Assembly (NCBI RefSeq): GCF_022009635.1
Contig: NZ_CP091716.1
Coordinates: forward strand, 4,169,001 to 4,233,000
Source: Variovorax paradoxus
GTDB taxonomy: Bacteria; Pseudomonadota; Gammaproteobacteria; Burkholderiales; Burkholderiaceae_C
DNA length: 64,000 bases
Direction of reading: 5' to 3'
Translations under genes and position numbers: made by a program
The notes under the pieces: generated by a model
Databases searched by the model: none
What the model saw: the letters and a program-made list of their open reading frames with translations, nothing else
What the model was told of the DNA's origin: nothing
Part shown: positions 18,415-27,055 of the stretch, piece after piece
Position numbering within the stretch: the stretch's first letter is position 1
Layout: the number at the start of each line of letters is the position of its first letter

Positions 18415-19239
18415 ATGAGCATTAACTACAAAGACGCTGCGGGCATCGAAGCCATGCGGGTCGCCTGCCGCCTTGCCTCCGAGGTGCTGGACTACCTCAC
18501 ACCCCTCATCAAGCCCGGCATCACGACCAACGACGTCGATCGGCTCGCCGCCGAATACATGGTCAAGCAGGGCACCACCTCCGCCACGGTGGGCTACATG
18601 GGCGCCAGCAGCGTCCCGTTCCCGAAGTCGCTCTGCACCTCGGTGAACCACGTGGTGTGCCACGGCATTCCCAACGACAAGCCCCTGAAGAAGGGCGACA
18701 TCATGAATGTCGACGTGACCGTCATCAAGGACGGCTGGTTCGGCGACAACAGCCGCATGTACGTGATCGGCGACACCTCCATCGCCGCCAAGCGCCTGTG
18801 CAACATCACCTTCGAGGCCATGTGGCACGGCATCCTGCAGGTGCGCCCCGGCGCGCACCTGGGCGACGTGGGCCATGCAATCCAGAAATTCGCCGAAGGC
18901 CAGGGCTTCTCGGTGGTGCGCGAGTTCTGCGGCCACGGCGTGGGCCAGCGCTTCCACGAAGAACCCCAGGTGCTGCACTACGGCCGCCCGGGCACGCTGG
19001 AAGAGCTCAAGCCCGGCATGATCTTCACCATCGAGCCGATGATCAACGCCGGCAAGCGCGACGTGAAGGAAGACTTCAAGGGCGGCCAGTACGACGGCTG
19101 GACCATCGTCACGCGCGACCATTCGCTGTCGGCCCAGTGGGAGCACACGGTGCTCGTCACCGAGACCGGCTACGAAGTGCTGACGCTCTCCGCCGGCAGC
19201 CCTCCGCTGCCCTCCTTCGTCACCTCGACCAAAACCTGA
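18415..19239 (+). CDS. map: Type I methionine aminopeptidase
   Basis: 274-residue cytoplasmic metalloprotease that removes the initiator Met from new proteins after deformylation. The pita-bread fold signatures are complete: substrate His in [10 protein letters not shown], the two metal Asp residues in [15 protein letters not shown], the metal His in [18 protein letters not shown], the Glu in TIEPMINAG, and the last Glu in WEHTVLVTE. Length matches the bacterial type I enzyme with a slightly long C-terminus. It is divergent from purL and followed by glnD after 22 nt. Its partner in N-terminal processing, def, is at 47420-47959. Confidence 0.97.
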   Translation: MSINYKDAAGIEAMRVACRLASEVLDYLTPLIKPGITTNDVDRLAAEYMVKQGTTSATVGYMGASSVPFPKSLCTSVNHVVCHGIPNDKPLKKGDIMNVDVTVIKDGWFGDNSRMYVIGDTSIAAKRLCNITFEAMWHGILQVRPGAHLGDVGHAIQKFAEGQGFSVVREFCGHGVGQRFHEEPQVLHYGRPGTLEELKPGMIFTIEPMINAGKRDVKEDFKGGQYDGWTIVTRDHSLSAQWEHTVLVTETGYEVLTLSAGSPPLPSFVTSTKT

Positions 19240-19261
19240 CGCGCGCACGCGTTCCCCGGCC

Positions 19262-21868
19262 GTGATCGAAGCAGCCAAGATCGACGTGGCGACGCTGCGC
19301 GAAGCCTATCGCGCGAAGAAGCTCGCGCTGTTCGACACCCTGCGCTTCGCGCGCGCGCCCACGCGCAGCGTGCACACGGTGCTGCGCCAGCTCGCGGCGC
19401 TGGCCGACGAGACGCTCTGCACACTGTGGCGCGAAGCCGATTTCGGCGATGCGCTCGCGCTGGCCGCCGTGGGCGGCTTCGGGCGTGGCGAGCTCTTTCC
19501 GTACTCCGACGTCGACGTGCTGCTGCTCCTGCCGCCCGAAGGCCACGAGAACGCCGTCGACCCGGCCCGCATCGAGGCCTTCATCGGCCATTGCTGGGAT
19601 GCCGGCCTCGAGATCGGCTCCAGCGTGCGCACCGTCGACGAGTGCCTGGCCGAGGCCGAGAAGGACGTCACCGTCCAGACCTCGCTGCTCGAGGCCCGGC
19701 TGATCGCCGGCGACAAGAAGCTCTTCACCGCCTTTCGCCGCCGCTTTGCCCGCGCCATCGATCCGCAGGCCTTCTTCGTGGCCAAGTCGCAGGAAATGCG
19801 GCACCGCCACCAGAAGTTCGACAACACGCCCTATGCGCTGGAGCCGAACTGCAAGGAATCGCCCGGCGGCCTGCGCGACCTGCAGACCATCCTCTGGATG
19901 ACCAAGGCCGCCGGCTACGGCAGCCGCTGGGACGACCTGGCCAAGAACGGCCTGGCCACCTCCTTCGAGGCCCAGCAGATCAAGCGCAACGAGGCGCTGC
20001 TTTCGCTCATCCGCGCCCGGCTGCACGTGATTGCCAACCGCCGGGAAGACCGGCTGGTGTTCGACCTGCAGACCGCCGTGGCGGCCAGCTTCGGCTATGA
20101 GAGCGAGTCGCAGCGCAAGTCGAGCGAAGCGCTCATGCGGCGCTACTACTGGGCCGCCAAGGCGGTGTCGCAGCTCAACCAGATCCTGCTGCTCAACATT
20201 TCAGAGCGCCTGCAGCCCAGCGACGAGCGGCACACGCCGATCAACGAGCGCTTCTACGAGCGCGCCGGCCTGATCGAGATCGCCAGCGACGACCTGTACG
20301 AGCGCGAGCCGCACGCGGTGCTCGAGACCTTCCTGCTCTACCAGAAGACCATCGGCGTGAAGGGCCTGTCGGCGCGCACGCTGCGCGCCCTGTACAACGC
20401 GCGCCATGTGATGGACAGCAAGTTCCGCAACGACCCGGTCAACCACGAGACCTTCATGCGGATCCTGCTGCAGCCCTACGGCATCACGCATGCGTTCCGG
20501 CTGATGAACCAGACCTCTGTGCTGGGGCGCTACCTGCGGGTGTTCCGCAGCATCGTGGGGCAGATGCAGCACGACCTGTTCCATGTGTACACGGTCGACC
20601 AGCACATCCTGATGGTGCTGCGCAACGTGCGGCGCTTTTTCATTGCCGAGCATGCGCACGAGTACCCGTTCTGCTCGCAGCTGGCGGCCGGCTGGGACAA
20701 GCCCTGGATCCTGTACGTGGCGGCCCTCTTCCACGACATCGCCAAGGGCCGCGGCGGCGACCACTCCACGCTGGGTGCGCGCGACGTGCAGCGCTTCTGC
20801 AAGCAGCACGGCATTGCCCGCGAAGACGCCAAGCTCATCGAATTCCTGGTGGCCGAGCATCTGGTGATGAGCCAGGTCGCGCAGAAGCAGGACCTGAGCG
20901 ACCCCGAGGTCATCGGCGCCTTCGCCAAGCGAGTGGGCAACGAGCGCTATCTCACGGCGCTGTACCTGCTGACCATCGCCGACATCCGCGGCACCTCGCC
21001 GCGCGTGTGGAATGCCTGGAAAGGCAAGCTGCTCGAGGACCTGTACCGCTACACCCTGCGCGCGCTGGGCGGCCGCATGCCCGACCCGGACGCCGAGGTC
21101 GAGGCGCGCAAGCGCGAGGCGCTGGTGCAACTGGCCCTGCACGCCCAGCGCTTCGAGGCGCACAAGGCGCTGTGGGACACACTCGACGTCGGCTACTTCA
21201 TGCGCCACGACGCCACCGAGATCGCCTGGCATGCCAAGCAGCTCTCGCGCTTCGTGCCGCCCAAGGGCGTGCCGATCGACCCGAAGGCGCCGCCCATCGT
21301 GCGCGCGCACCTGTCGCCGGTGGGCGAAGGCCTGCAGGTCGTGGTCTACACGCCCGACCAGCCCGATCTTTTTGCGCGCATCTGCGGCTATTTCGACCAA
21401 TCGTCGTTCAGCATCCTGGATGCCAAGGTGCACACCACGAGCAACGGCTATGCGCTCGACACCTTCCAGGTGGTGACGACCTTCCTGCCCGACCACTACC
21501 GCGACCTGATCAGCATGGTCGAGTCGGGCCTGGGGCAGACGCTCACCGAGGCCGGCGCCCTGCCCCAGCCCAGCATGGGCCGGGTGTCGCGCCGGGTGCG
21601 CAGCTTCCCGATCAAGCCGCGCATCAGCCTGCTGCCCGACGACAAGGCCCAGCGCTGGCTGCTCAACATCTCGGCCAGCGACCGGGCCGGCCTGCTGTAT
21701 TCGGTGGCCCGGGTGCTGGCGCGCCACCACCTGAACCTGCAGCTCGCCAAGGTGACGACGCTCGGCGAACGGGTGGAAGACACCTTCCTCATCAGCGGTC
21801 CGGAGCTGCAGGGACAGAAAACCCAGCTCGCCATCGAAACCGAACTGATGGAAGTGCTGGCATCCTGA
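19262..21868 (+). CDS. glnD: Bifunctional PII uridylyltransferase / uridylyl-removing enzyme
   Basis: 868 residues; senses glutamine and adds or removes UMP on PII proteins to control nitrogen assimilation. Domains in order: nucleotidyltransferase with [19 protein letters not shown] (near residue 65), a helical PII-UTase domain, an HD phosphohydrolase domain with [12 protein letters not shown] (near 492), and two C-terminal ACT domains (about 700-770 and 805-868, the latter starting near [13 protein letters not shown]). All catalytic residues needed for both activities appear present. It starts with GTG at 19262, 22 nt after map, and is probably transcribed with it. No PII gene (glnB) is in the window. 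Confidence 0.96.
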   Translation: MIEAAKIDVATLREAYRAKKLALFDTLRFARAPTRSVHTVLRQLAALADETLCTLWREADFGDALALAAVGGFGRGELFPYSDVDVLLLLPPEGHENAVDPARIEAFIGHCWDAGLEIGSSVRTVDECLAEAEKDVTVQTSLLEARLIAGDKKLFTAFRRRFARAIDPQAFFVAKSQEMRHRHQKFDNTPYALEPNCKESPGGLRDLQTILWMTKAAGYGSRWDDLAKNGLATSFEAQQIKRNEALLSLIRARLHVIANRREDRLVFDLQTAVAASFGYESESQRKSSEALMRRYYWAAKAVSQLNQILLLNISERLQPSDERHTPINERFYERAGLIEIASDDLYEREPHAVLETFLLYQKTIGVKGLSARTLRALYNARHVMDSKFRNDPVNHETFMRILLQPYGITHAFRLMNQTSVLGRYLRVFRSIVGQMQHDLFHVYTVDQHILMVLRNVRRFFIAEHAHEYPFCSQLAAGWDKPWILYVAALFHDIAKGRGGDHSTLGARDVQRFCKQHGIAREDAKLIEFLVAEHLVMSQVAQKQDLSDPEVIGAFAKRVGNERYLTALYLLTIADIRGTSPRVWNAWKGKLLEDLYRYTLRALGGRMPDPDAEVEARKREALVQLALHAQRFEAHKALWDTLDVGYFMRHDATEIAWHAKQLSRFVPPKGVPIDPKAPPIVRAHLSPVGEGLQVVVYTPDQPDLFARICGYFDQSSFSILDAKVHTTSNGYALDTFQVVTTFLPDHYRDLISMVESGLGQTLTEAGALPQPSMGRVSRRVRSFPIKPRISLLPDDKAQRWLLNISASDRAGLLYSVARVLARHHLNLQLAKVTTLGERVEDTFLISGPELQGQKTQLAIETELMEVLAS

Positions 21869-21961
21869 GTTGTCCGATTTCCGGACGCCGCCACGGGTTT
21901 TGCGCCACATTCGTGCAACGAAAGACTCAAGCTGTCGCGCATCGCCGTCAAAATAACGGCC

Positions 21962-22999
21962 ATGGATTCACTGATTGAACAGCTTTCGGACTCGGTCGCC
22001 TCGGCAAAGACGCTGGAAGACCTGGCCCGCCCGATGCTCGAGATGCTCGAAGTGGTCACCGGCCTGGAGTCGACCTACCTCACGACCATCGACCTCGAAA
22101 AGGGCCTGCAGCACATACTTTTCGCCCGGAATGTCAAGGAAATGACCATTCCCGAGGGCATTTCCGTCCCCTGGTCCGACACGCTCTGTCGCCGGGCCCT
22201 CGAAGAAGGCCGCACCTTCACCGACGACGTGGCCGACTGCTGGGGCGACTCCGATGCCGCCCGCGATCTCGGCATCCGCACCTACGTGAGCACGCCGGTC
22301 AGGACCGAGAACGGCGGCCTCTTCGGCACCCTGTGCGCCGCCAGCGCCGTGAAGCTGCCGCTGTCGCCCCATGCGGAACCGGTGCTGCGGCTCTTCGCGA
22401 AGCTGATCGCCCAGCAGGTCGAGCGCGAGCTGCTCTTCATCAAGCTCAAGCGGGCCAACGCCGAACTGGCCGCCTACGCCTCGACCGACACTCTCACCGG
22501 GCTGCCCAACCGCCGCACGCTGATCGACGCCCTGCGCCGGCTGCTCGCCCAGTGCGAACGCGAAGGCCGCAGCACGCTGGTCGGGTTCATCGACATGGAC
22601 GGCTTCAAGAAAATCAACGACACGCATGGCCATGACGTGGGGGACGAGTTCCTGTCGGCCATGGCCGGCCGGCTGTCGGCCTCGCTGCGGGCCAGCGACG
22701 TGCTGGCGCGCTTCGGCGGCGACGAGTTCGTGGTGATCGGCGCCGGCCCCACTTTCGACGAATCGCCGCGCACCGCGGCGCGCGCGCTGGCCGACCGGCT
22801 GGGCGAAAGTACCATCGGCGACCTGCGGCTGACCCGCGGCACCACCATCGAGTACGGCGGTGCCAGCGTCGGCGTGGTGGCCATCGATCCGCGCACTGTC
22901 TCCGCGGAAGAGGCCCTGAAGCTGGCGGACACCGCCATGTACAACGTCAAACGGGAGCGCCGGGCCACGGCCATCCCCAGGGAAGCGCAGTCCGACTGA
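21962..22999 (+). CDS. Diguanylate cyclase with GAF sensor domain
   Basis: 345-residue cytoplasmic protein. The N-terminal GAF domain (about residues 10-165; contains SDTLCRRALEEGRTFTDDV and YVSTPVRTENGGLFGTLCA) resembles small-molecule or light/redox sensing GAFs, though no chromophore Cys can be assigned. The C-terminal GGDEF domain (about 175-335) has an intact active site FGGDEF near residue 252 and the inhibitory I-site RxxD (RASD) five residues before it, so it should make c-di-GMP with product inhibition. A weak -10 (CAAAAT) sits 7 nt before the ATG. The next diguanylate cyclase starts immediately at its stop codon (TGAATG), so the pair are co-translated. Confidence 0.93.
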   Translation: MDSLIEQLSDSVASAKTLEDLARPMLEMLEVVTGLESTYLTTIDLEKGLQHILFARNVKEMTIPEGISVPWSDTLCRRALEEGRTFTDDVADCWGDSDAARDLGIRTYVSTPVRTENGGLFGTLCAASAVKLPLSPHAEPVLRLFAKLIAQQVERELLFIKLKRANAELAAYASTDTLTGLPNRRTLIDALRRLLAQCEREGRSTLVGFIDMDGFKKINDTHGHDVGDEFLSAMAGRLSASLRASDVLARFGGDEFVVIGAGPTFDESPRTAARALADRLGESTIGDLRLTRGTTIEYGGASVGVVAIDPRTVSAEEALKLADTAMYNVKRERRATAIPREAQSD

Positions 23000-25087
23000 A
23001 TGAATACCGACCGGCTGGTACGCCTCGAAAGGGCCTTGGGTTCGCTCAAGGCCCGGATCACGATGGGGGGGATTTTCGCGCTGGTGCTTGGCATCGGCCT
23101 GATCACGACCATCATCGTGGGGCGGACCGAGCGCGACCTGCTGGAATCGCAGCGCCAGCGCGAGCTGAACGAGTCGGTGCGCACCGCCGCCCTGCTGGGC
23201 CATAACGTGATCCAGCTGCAGCGGGTGCTCGAGTCGGTGGCCGGCGCGCTCGACGAATCGACGATGCAGGACCCGGCGGCGCTGAAGGCGTTCATGCAGA
23301 GCAAGCCGGTGATGCGCAACTTCTTCGCCAACGTCTACATCGCCACGCCCGACGGCAAGGTGCGCGTGATGAGCGACGAAAGAGGCGTATCGCAACCGGC
23401 GCTGAACATCAGCGACCGCCCCTATTTCAGCCGCCTGCTCACCGAAGGCCGGCCGATGGTCTCCGAGCCATTGCTGGGCTCGCTGACGGGCGAACCCATC
23501 GTCGCCGTCACCCAGCCGGTGCGCGGCGCTCACGGCATCTACGCCGTGCTGGGCGGCACGCTGCGCCTGTCGAGCCGCGACCTGCTCGACGGGCTGGTCG
23601 ACACGCAGGAAAGCGATGCCAGCGCATTGGTGGTGCTGACGGACGCGCAGGGCCGGGTGCTGGCGCACCCCGACCGCAAGAAGCTGATGGACTCGATTGC
23701 CGACGAACCCCGGCTGGCCCAGGCCTTCAAGGCCTGGCAGGCGGCGGGCAGCCCGGTCGAGCCGCAGGGCCTGTTGCTGCCCCAGGCCCGCGAGATCGCC
23801 AGCGCCGCCGGCGTGTCCGGTCCCGACTGGATGGTGTGGCGCGTGCGCCCCGAGGCCGAGGTGCTGGCACCGGTCAAGGCGGCGCGCCGGCTGGCGCTGG
23901 TCTGGGCCTTCACGCTGGTGGGCGTGCTGTCTGCCGGCATTTTCATGAGCCTGTGGCTGTTGCTGCGGCCGCTGACCATGCTGGAGCGGCGCGCGCAACA
24001 CATGTTCGACGACGCCATGCGTCCTGAAGACGGCTGGCCCACGGGCGACGGCGAAATCGGCCAGCTCGGCCAGGTGCTGCGCCGCGTGGGCGTGCAGCGT
24101 GCCGAGCTCGAACGGCTGAACGGCGAGATGTTCAGCAAGCTGCGCTCGGTGATGCGGGCGGCGCCCATCGGCATCGCCTTCATTCGCGACCGCCGCTTCG
24201 AGCTGGTGAGCGACGAGCTGTGCCGCCTGCTGTCGTACCGCGAAGACGAGTTGCTGGGCAAGCCGGTGGACCTGATCGTGGTGCCCGAGGAAGACCAGCC
24301 CGCCCTCGCCGCGCTGGAGAAAGAAGCCTTCGCCAGCAGCAATTCGTATGTCGGCGAGGCCCGCATGCAGCGCGGCGACGGCTCGCGCTTCTGGGCACGG
24401 CTGCGCAGCCGGCCGGTGGACCCGGAGCACACCGATTTCGGCTCGATCTGGACGGTGCTCAACATCGAGGAGCAGCGCAATGCGCGCAAGGCGCTCGAAT
24501 GGTCCGCCGCCCATGACGGGCTGACCGGCCTGGCCAACCGCCAGCGCTTCGACCAGCATGCGCAGCGGCTGATCGAAAACCGGCCGGCTTCGCTGCCGGC
24601 GGCGCTGGTGTTCATCGACCTGGACCACTTCAAGCAGGTGAACGACACCGGCGGCCACCTGTCGGGCGACGCCATGCTGCGCGCGGCGGCTGCGGCCATC
24701 ATGTCGCGGGTGCGCTCCGGCGACCTGGCGGCACGCATCGGCGGCGACGAGTTCGCGCTGCTGCTCGAGCAGTGCACGCACGAGGCGGCGGTGCGGGTGG
24801 CGGAAGACATCGTGGCGTCGATCTCGGCGATTGCGCTGCCCTGGCTGTCGGGCAGCCTGCATGTCGGCGCCAGCATCGGCGTGGCCAGCCTGTCGCAGGA
24901 CATCGGCTCGGTCGATGCCTGGGTCGATGCGGCCGATGCCGCGTGCTACGCCGCCAAGGCGGCCGGCCGCGGCGTGGTGCGCGCGGGGCGGCCGCCGCGC
25001 GTGCCGCATGCGCCCCAGGTGCCTCGAGGCGGCAGCCCGCCGGCCATGCCCGTTGCACCCGCCACGCCGGACAGCATCGAAGACTAG
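23000..25087 (+). CDS. Membrane diguanylate cyclase: double-Cache sensor, PAS, GGDEF
   Basis: 695 residues. A transmembrane helix at about 21-42 is followed by a periplasmic dCache-type sensor (about 43-295, with ATPDGKVRVMSDERG and the ISDRPYF motif typical of Cache domains). A second helix at about 298-322 leads into a HAMP-like linker, a PAS domain (about 370-485; APIGIAFIRDRRFELVSDEL) and a GGDEF domain (about 500-665) with intact IGGDEF near residue 580 and an RxxD I-site (RSGD) before it. It should convert a periplasmic small-molecule signal into c-di-GMP. It begins at the base after the preceding cyclase stop and ends 200 bp before the cellulose operon, whose synthase carries a PilZ c-di-GMP receptor domain; it is a good candidate regulator of that operon. 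Confidence 0.93.
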   Translation: MNTDRLVRLERALGSLKARITMGGIFALVLGIGLITTIIVGRTERDLLESQRQRELNESVRTAALLGHNVIQLQRVLESVAGALDESTMQDPAALKAFMQSKPVMRNFFANVYIATPDGKVRVMSDERGVSQPALNISDRPYFSRLLTEGRPMVSEPLLGSLTGEPIVAVTQPVRGAHGIYAVLGGTLRLSSRDLLDGLVDTQESDASALVVLTDAQGRVLAHPDRKKLMDSIADEPRLAQAFKAWQAAGSPVEPQGLLLPQAREIASAAGVSGPDWMVWRVRPEAEVLAPVKAARRLALVWAFTLVGVLSAGIFMSLWLLLRPLTMLERRAQHMFDDAMRPEDGWPTGDGEIGQLGQVLRRVGVQRAELERLNGEMFSKLRSVMRAAPIGIAFIRDRRFELVSDELCRLLSYREDELLGKPVDLIVVPEEDQPALAALEKEAFASSNSYVGEARMQRGDGSRFWARLRSRPVDPEHTDFGSIWTVLNIEEQRNARKALEWSAAHDGLTGLANRQRFDQHAQRLIENRPASLPAALVFIDLDHFKQVNDTGGHLSGDAMLRAAAAAIMSRVRSGDLAARIGGDEFALLLEQCTHEAAVRVAEDIVASISAIALPWLSGSLHVGASIGVASLSQDIGSVDAWVDAADAACYAAKAAGRGVVRAGRPPRVPHAPQVPRGGSPPAMPVAPATPDSIED

Positions 25088-25225
25088 TGCTCGCCCCAGT
25101 TGCGGGCGCCGGTTGAATCCGGAACGCGTCTTGCGTCGTACCGAAGGGGTCGATGCACGGGTTTCGTGCGTTCGCTCCGTCTCGCCCACCCGACCCGTCC
25201 CCGAATTCAGACAGTTCTGGGTCGA

Positions 25226-25287
25226 TGGTGTGTCGATAAGTTCACATTTGTTGTCAACGGTTAATTGATCCAAGAGAATGCTCGGAC
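25226..25287 (+). promoter_or_regulatory. AT-rich leader and probable promoter region of the bcs operon
   Basis: In the 200-bp gap before bcsD, the last 60 bp are distinctly AT-rich (TTCACATTTGTTGTCAACGG, then TTAATTGATC). TTGTCA at 25251 could be a -35, but the matching -10 (GAGAAT) would overlap the ribosome binding region, so I do not assign exact elements. The first 130 bp of the gap hold no recognisable gene or repeat. Confidence 0.35.
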
Positions 25288-25761
25288 ATGGAAACAGCCG
25301 CGACGTTTATTCAGTACTACGAGAGAAATTCATGCAGTTCGCAATGGCTGGAATTCAACCGCGGCATGGCCGCCGAGTTGAGCGCCGGCCTGCCTCCGGA
25401 AGATCTGCGGCAGCTGTTTTTTCGCATCGGCCAACGTCTCGCGCATGCGCTTCCCATTCCCCCGTGTAGCACGCTCGGCGAACTCGAAGCCGAGTTCAAC
25501 GCGCGCTGGGACAGCATCGACTGGGGTTTCAGCACCCTGAGCGAAGACGCCGACTGCCTCTTCATCACCCACGCCTGCAGCCCGATCGCCACGGCCTTCG
25601 GACCCGAAGCCACGGACTGGAGCGTCGGCTTCTTCGAAGGCATCTACCAGGCCTGGTTCGATTCGCAGCGCATGCCGTCGTCGCTGCGGGTGCAGGCATT
25701 TCCGCCGGACGCGCAGGCCGGCCACCGTATCGACCTGCGTCTGTCGAAGGCGCAAGCATGA
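25288..25761 (+). CDS. bcsD: Cellulose biosynthesis protein BcsD
   Basis: 157-residue periplasmic accessory protein of the bacterial cellulose machine. In Komagataeibacter, BcsD forms an octameric ring that guides glucan chains and promotes crystalline ribbons. Family-like segments are PPCSTLGELEAEFNARWDSI (near residue 60), SIDWGFSTLSEDADCLFITH and VGFFEGIYQAWFDSQ, which line up with the acetobacterial protein in order and spacing; no signal peptide is seen, as in that family. It is the first gene of the operon here, whereas in acetobacteria bcsD comes last. Its stop overlaps the start of bcsP (ATGA). Confidence 0.88.
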   Translation: METAATFIQYYERNSCSSQWLEFNRGMAAELSAGLPPEDLRQLFFRIGQRLAHALPIPPCSTLGELEAEFNARWDSIDWGFSTLSEDADCLFITHACSPIATAFGPEATDWSVGFFEGIYQAWFDSQRMPSSLRVQAFPPDAQAGHRIDLRLSKAQA

Positions 25762-26255
25762 GCCAGGACGAACCGACCCCGGAAGACATCGCCGGCCTGT
25801 TCCGCAAGTTCGGTGGGGATGCCCACGACTACAAGGAATTCGCTCCGCCGGAAGCAGAAGAAGAGGCGCCGCGCGCCTGGCCGCTGCTGACGGGCGCGAA
25901 GATCGAGCGCCCGGCCGCCCCGGCCCCTGCGCCCTTCGTGGCCGCGCCCGTCCAAGCCGTGCCCCCGCCGCCGTTCGCCGCTGCGCCGCAACCCAGGGTC
26001 GAGCCGGTGCTTCGCCCCCTGCCCCCGATCCCGGCGCCCGCCCCGTTGGCCGCTCCGGCGCCAGCGCCATCAGCGCCGCTCCTCGCGCGCACGCCGTTCG
26101 CTCCGCCTCGGGCTCAGCCGCCGGTGGCACAGCAGCCCGCCACTGGCAACGAGACCGCGCCGACCCCGCTTTCGCAGTTGTTCGCACGGCTGGCGGCGCC
26201 GCAGCCGCCCGCCGCCCCGCCGGGCCCCATGTCGCGCTGGCGAAGGCCGACGTGA
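25758..26255 (+). CDS. bcsP: Proline-rich cellulose biosynthesis protein BcsP (BcsR-like N-terminus)
   Basis: 165 residues. The first 30 carry a BcsR-like motif, DIAGLFRKFGGDAHDYKEF, and the rest is a low-complexity Pro/Ala region (about residues 40-160) with no fold visible. Proteins with this layout are annotated BcsP or BcsR/BcsP in betaproteobacterial bcs operons and are thought to interact with BcsQ or BcsA at the cell pole. It is locked into the operon by four-base overlaps at both ends (ATGA with bcsD, GTGA with bcsQ). Confidence 0.82.
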   Translation: MSQDEPTPEDIAGLFRKFGGDAHDYKEFAPPEAEEEAPRAWPLLTGAKIERPAAPAPAPFVAAPVQAVPPPPFAAAPQPRVEPVLRPLPPIPAPAPLAAPAPAPSAPLLARTPFAPPRAQPPVAQQPATGNETAPTPLSQLFARLAAPQPPAAPPGPMSRWRRPT

Positions 26256-27055
26256 CGATGGTTGTCATCCCCGTCATCTCCTCCAAGGGCGGTGTAGGCA
26301 AGACCACCATCGCCGCCAACCTGTGCACCGCGCTCGCCTCGCGCGGGCAGCAGGTGCTCGCCATCGACCTCGATCCGCAGAACGCCCTGCGCTTTCACAT
26401 CGCCAGCGACCCGCATGCCTGCGACACCGGACTGGTCGAGGCCGCCACCGGCATGATGCCGTGGGCGCGCGCGATCCGTGCCGCGCACGGCGGCGTGATG
26501 CTGCTGCCCTTCGGCGACGTCGATGACGAGCGCCAGATCACCTTCGAGCACCAGCTCTCCCGCCATCCGCTGTGGCTGGCCGAGACGCTGGCGCGTTTTT
26601 CGCTGCCCGACGGCACGCTGGTGCTGCTCGACACGCCGCCCGGCCCCACGGTCTACCTGCAGCAGGCGCTGCGCGCGGCCAACATCTGCGTGATCCCGGT
26701 GCTGGCAGATGCCGGCTCGTTCGCCACGCTGCCGATCATCGAGCGCCTGGTCGACAAGTACTGCCGCCCGCGTGCCGACTACGCCGGCAGCGCCTACGTG
26801 GTCAACCAGGTCGACCCCGGCAAACGGCTGAACCACGACGTCTTCGAAATGCTGCGCCAGCGGCTGCGGCCCGAACTGCTCGGCATGCTGCACCTCGACC
26901 AGTCGGTGCCCGAGGCACTGGCGTCGGCGGTGCCGGTGCACCGCTACGCGCCCATGAGCCAGGCGACCCAAGACATTGCCTCCTGCGCCGAGCACCTGCT
27001 CGAGCGAATCGCCGCTGCCCGGCAGGCGCCCCGTTCCATGGAATCGACACGATGA
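26252..27055 (+). CDS. bcsQ: Cellulose biosynthesis ATPase BcsQ (ParA/MinD-like)
   Basis: 267-residue cytoplasmic P-loop ATPase of the MinD/ParA superfamily. The deviant Walker A motif SSKGGVGKTT is near residue 10, and LVLLDTPPGP near 130 is the Walker B region. In enterobacteria BcsQ (YhjQ) is required for cellulose secretion and localises the synthase at a pole. The first possible start is GTG 26252 in a GTGA overlap with the bcsP stop; an ATG at 26258 is the alternative. The stop overlaps the start of bcsA (ATGA at 27052-27055). Confidence 0.9.
   Translation: MTMVVIPVISSKGGVGKTTIAANLCTALASRGQQVLAIDLDPQNALRFHIASDPHACDTGLVEAATGMMPWARAIRAAHGGVMLLPFGDVDDERQITFEHQLSRHPLWLAETLARFSLPDGTLVLLDTPPGPTVYLQQALRAANICVIPVLADAGSFATLPIIERLVDKYCRPRADYAGSAYVVNQVDPGKRLNHDVFEMLRQRLRPELLGMLHLDQSVPEALASAVPVHRYAPMSQATQDIASCAEHLLERIAAARQAPRSMESTR

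Noticed and set aside
21968..25273. An 1101-codon minus-strand frame opposite the two cyclases
   Set aside because: Same kind of shadow; both plus-strand genes have complete domain structure.
25251..25279. Exact sigma-70 promoter (TTGTCA-N17-GAGAAT) for the bcs operon
   Set aside because: The -10 would overlap the ribosome binding region and leave almost no leader. It was kept only as a general AT-rich promoter region.
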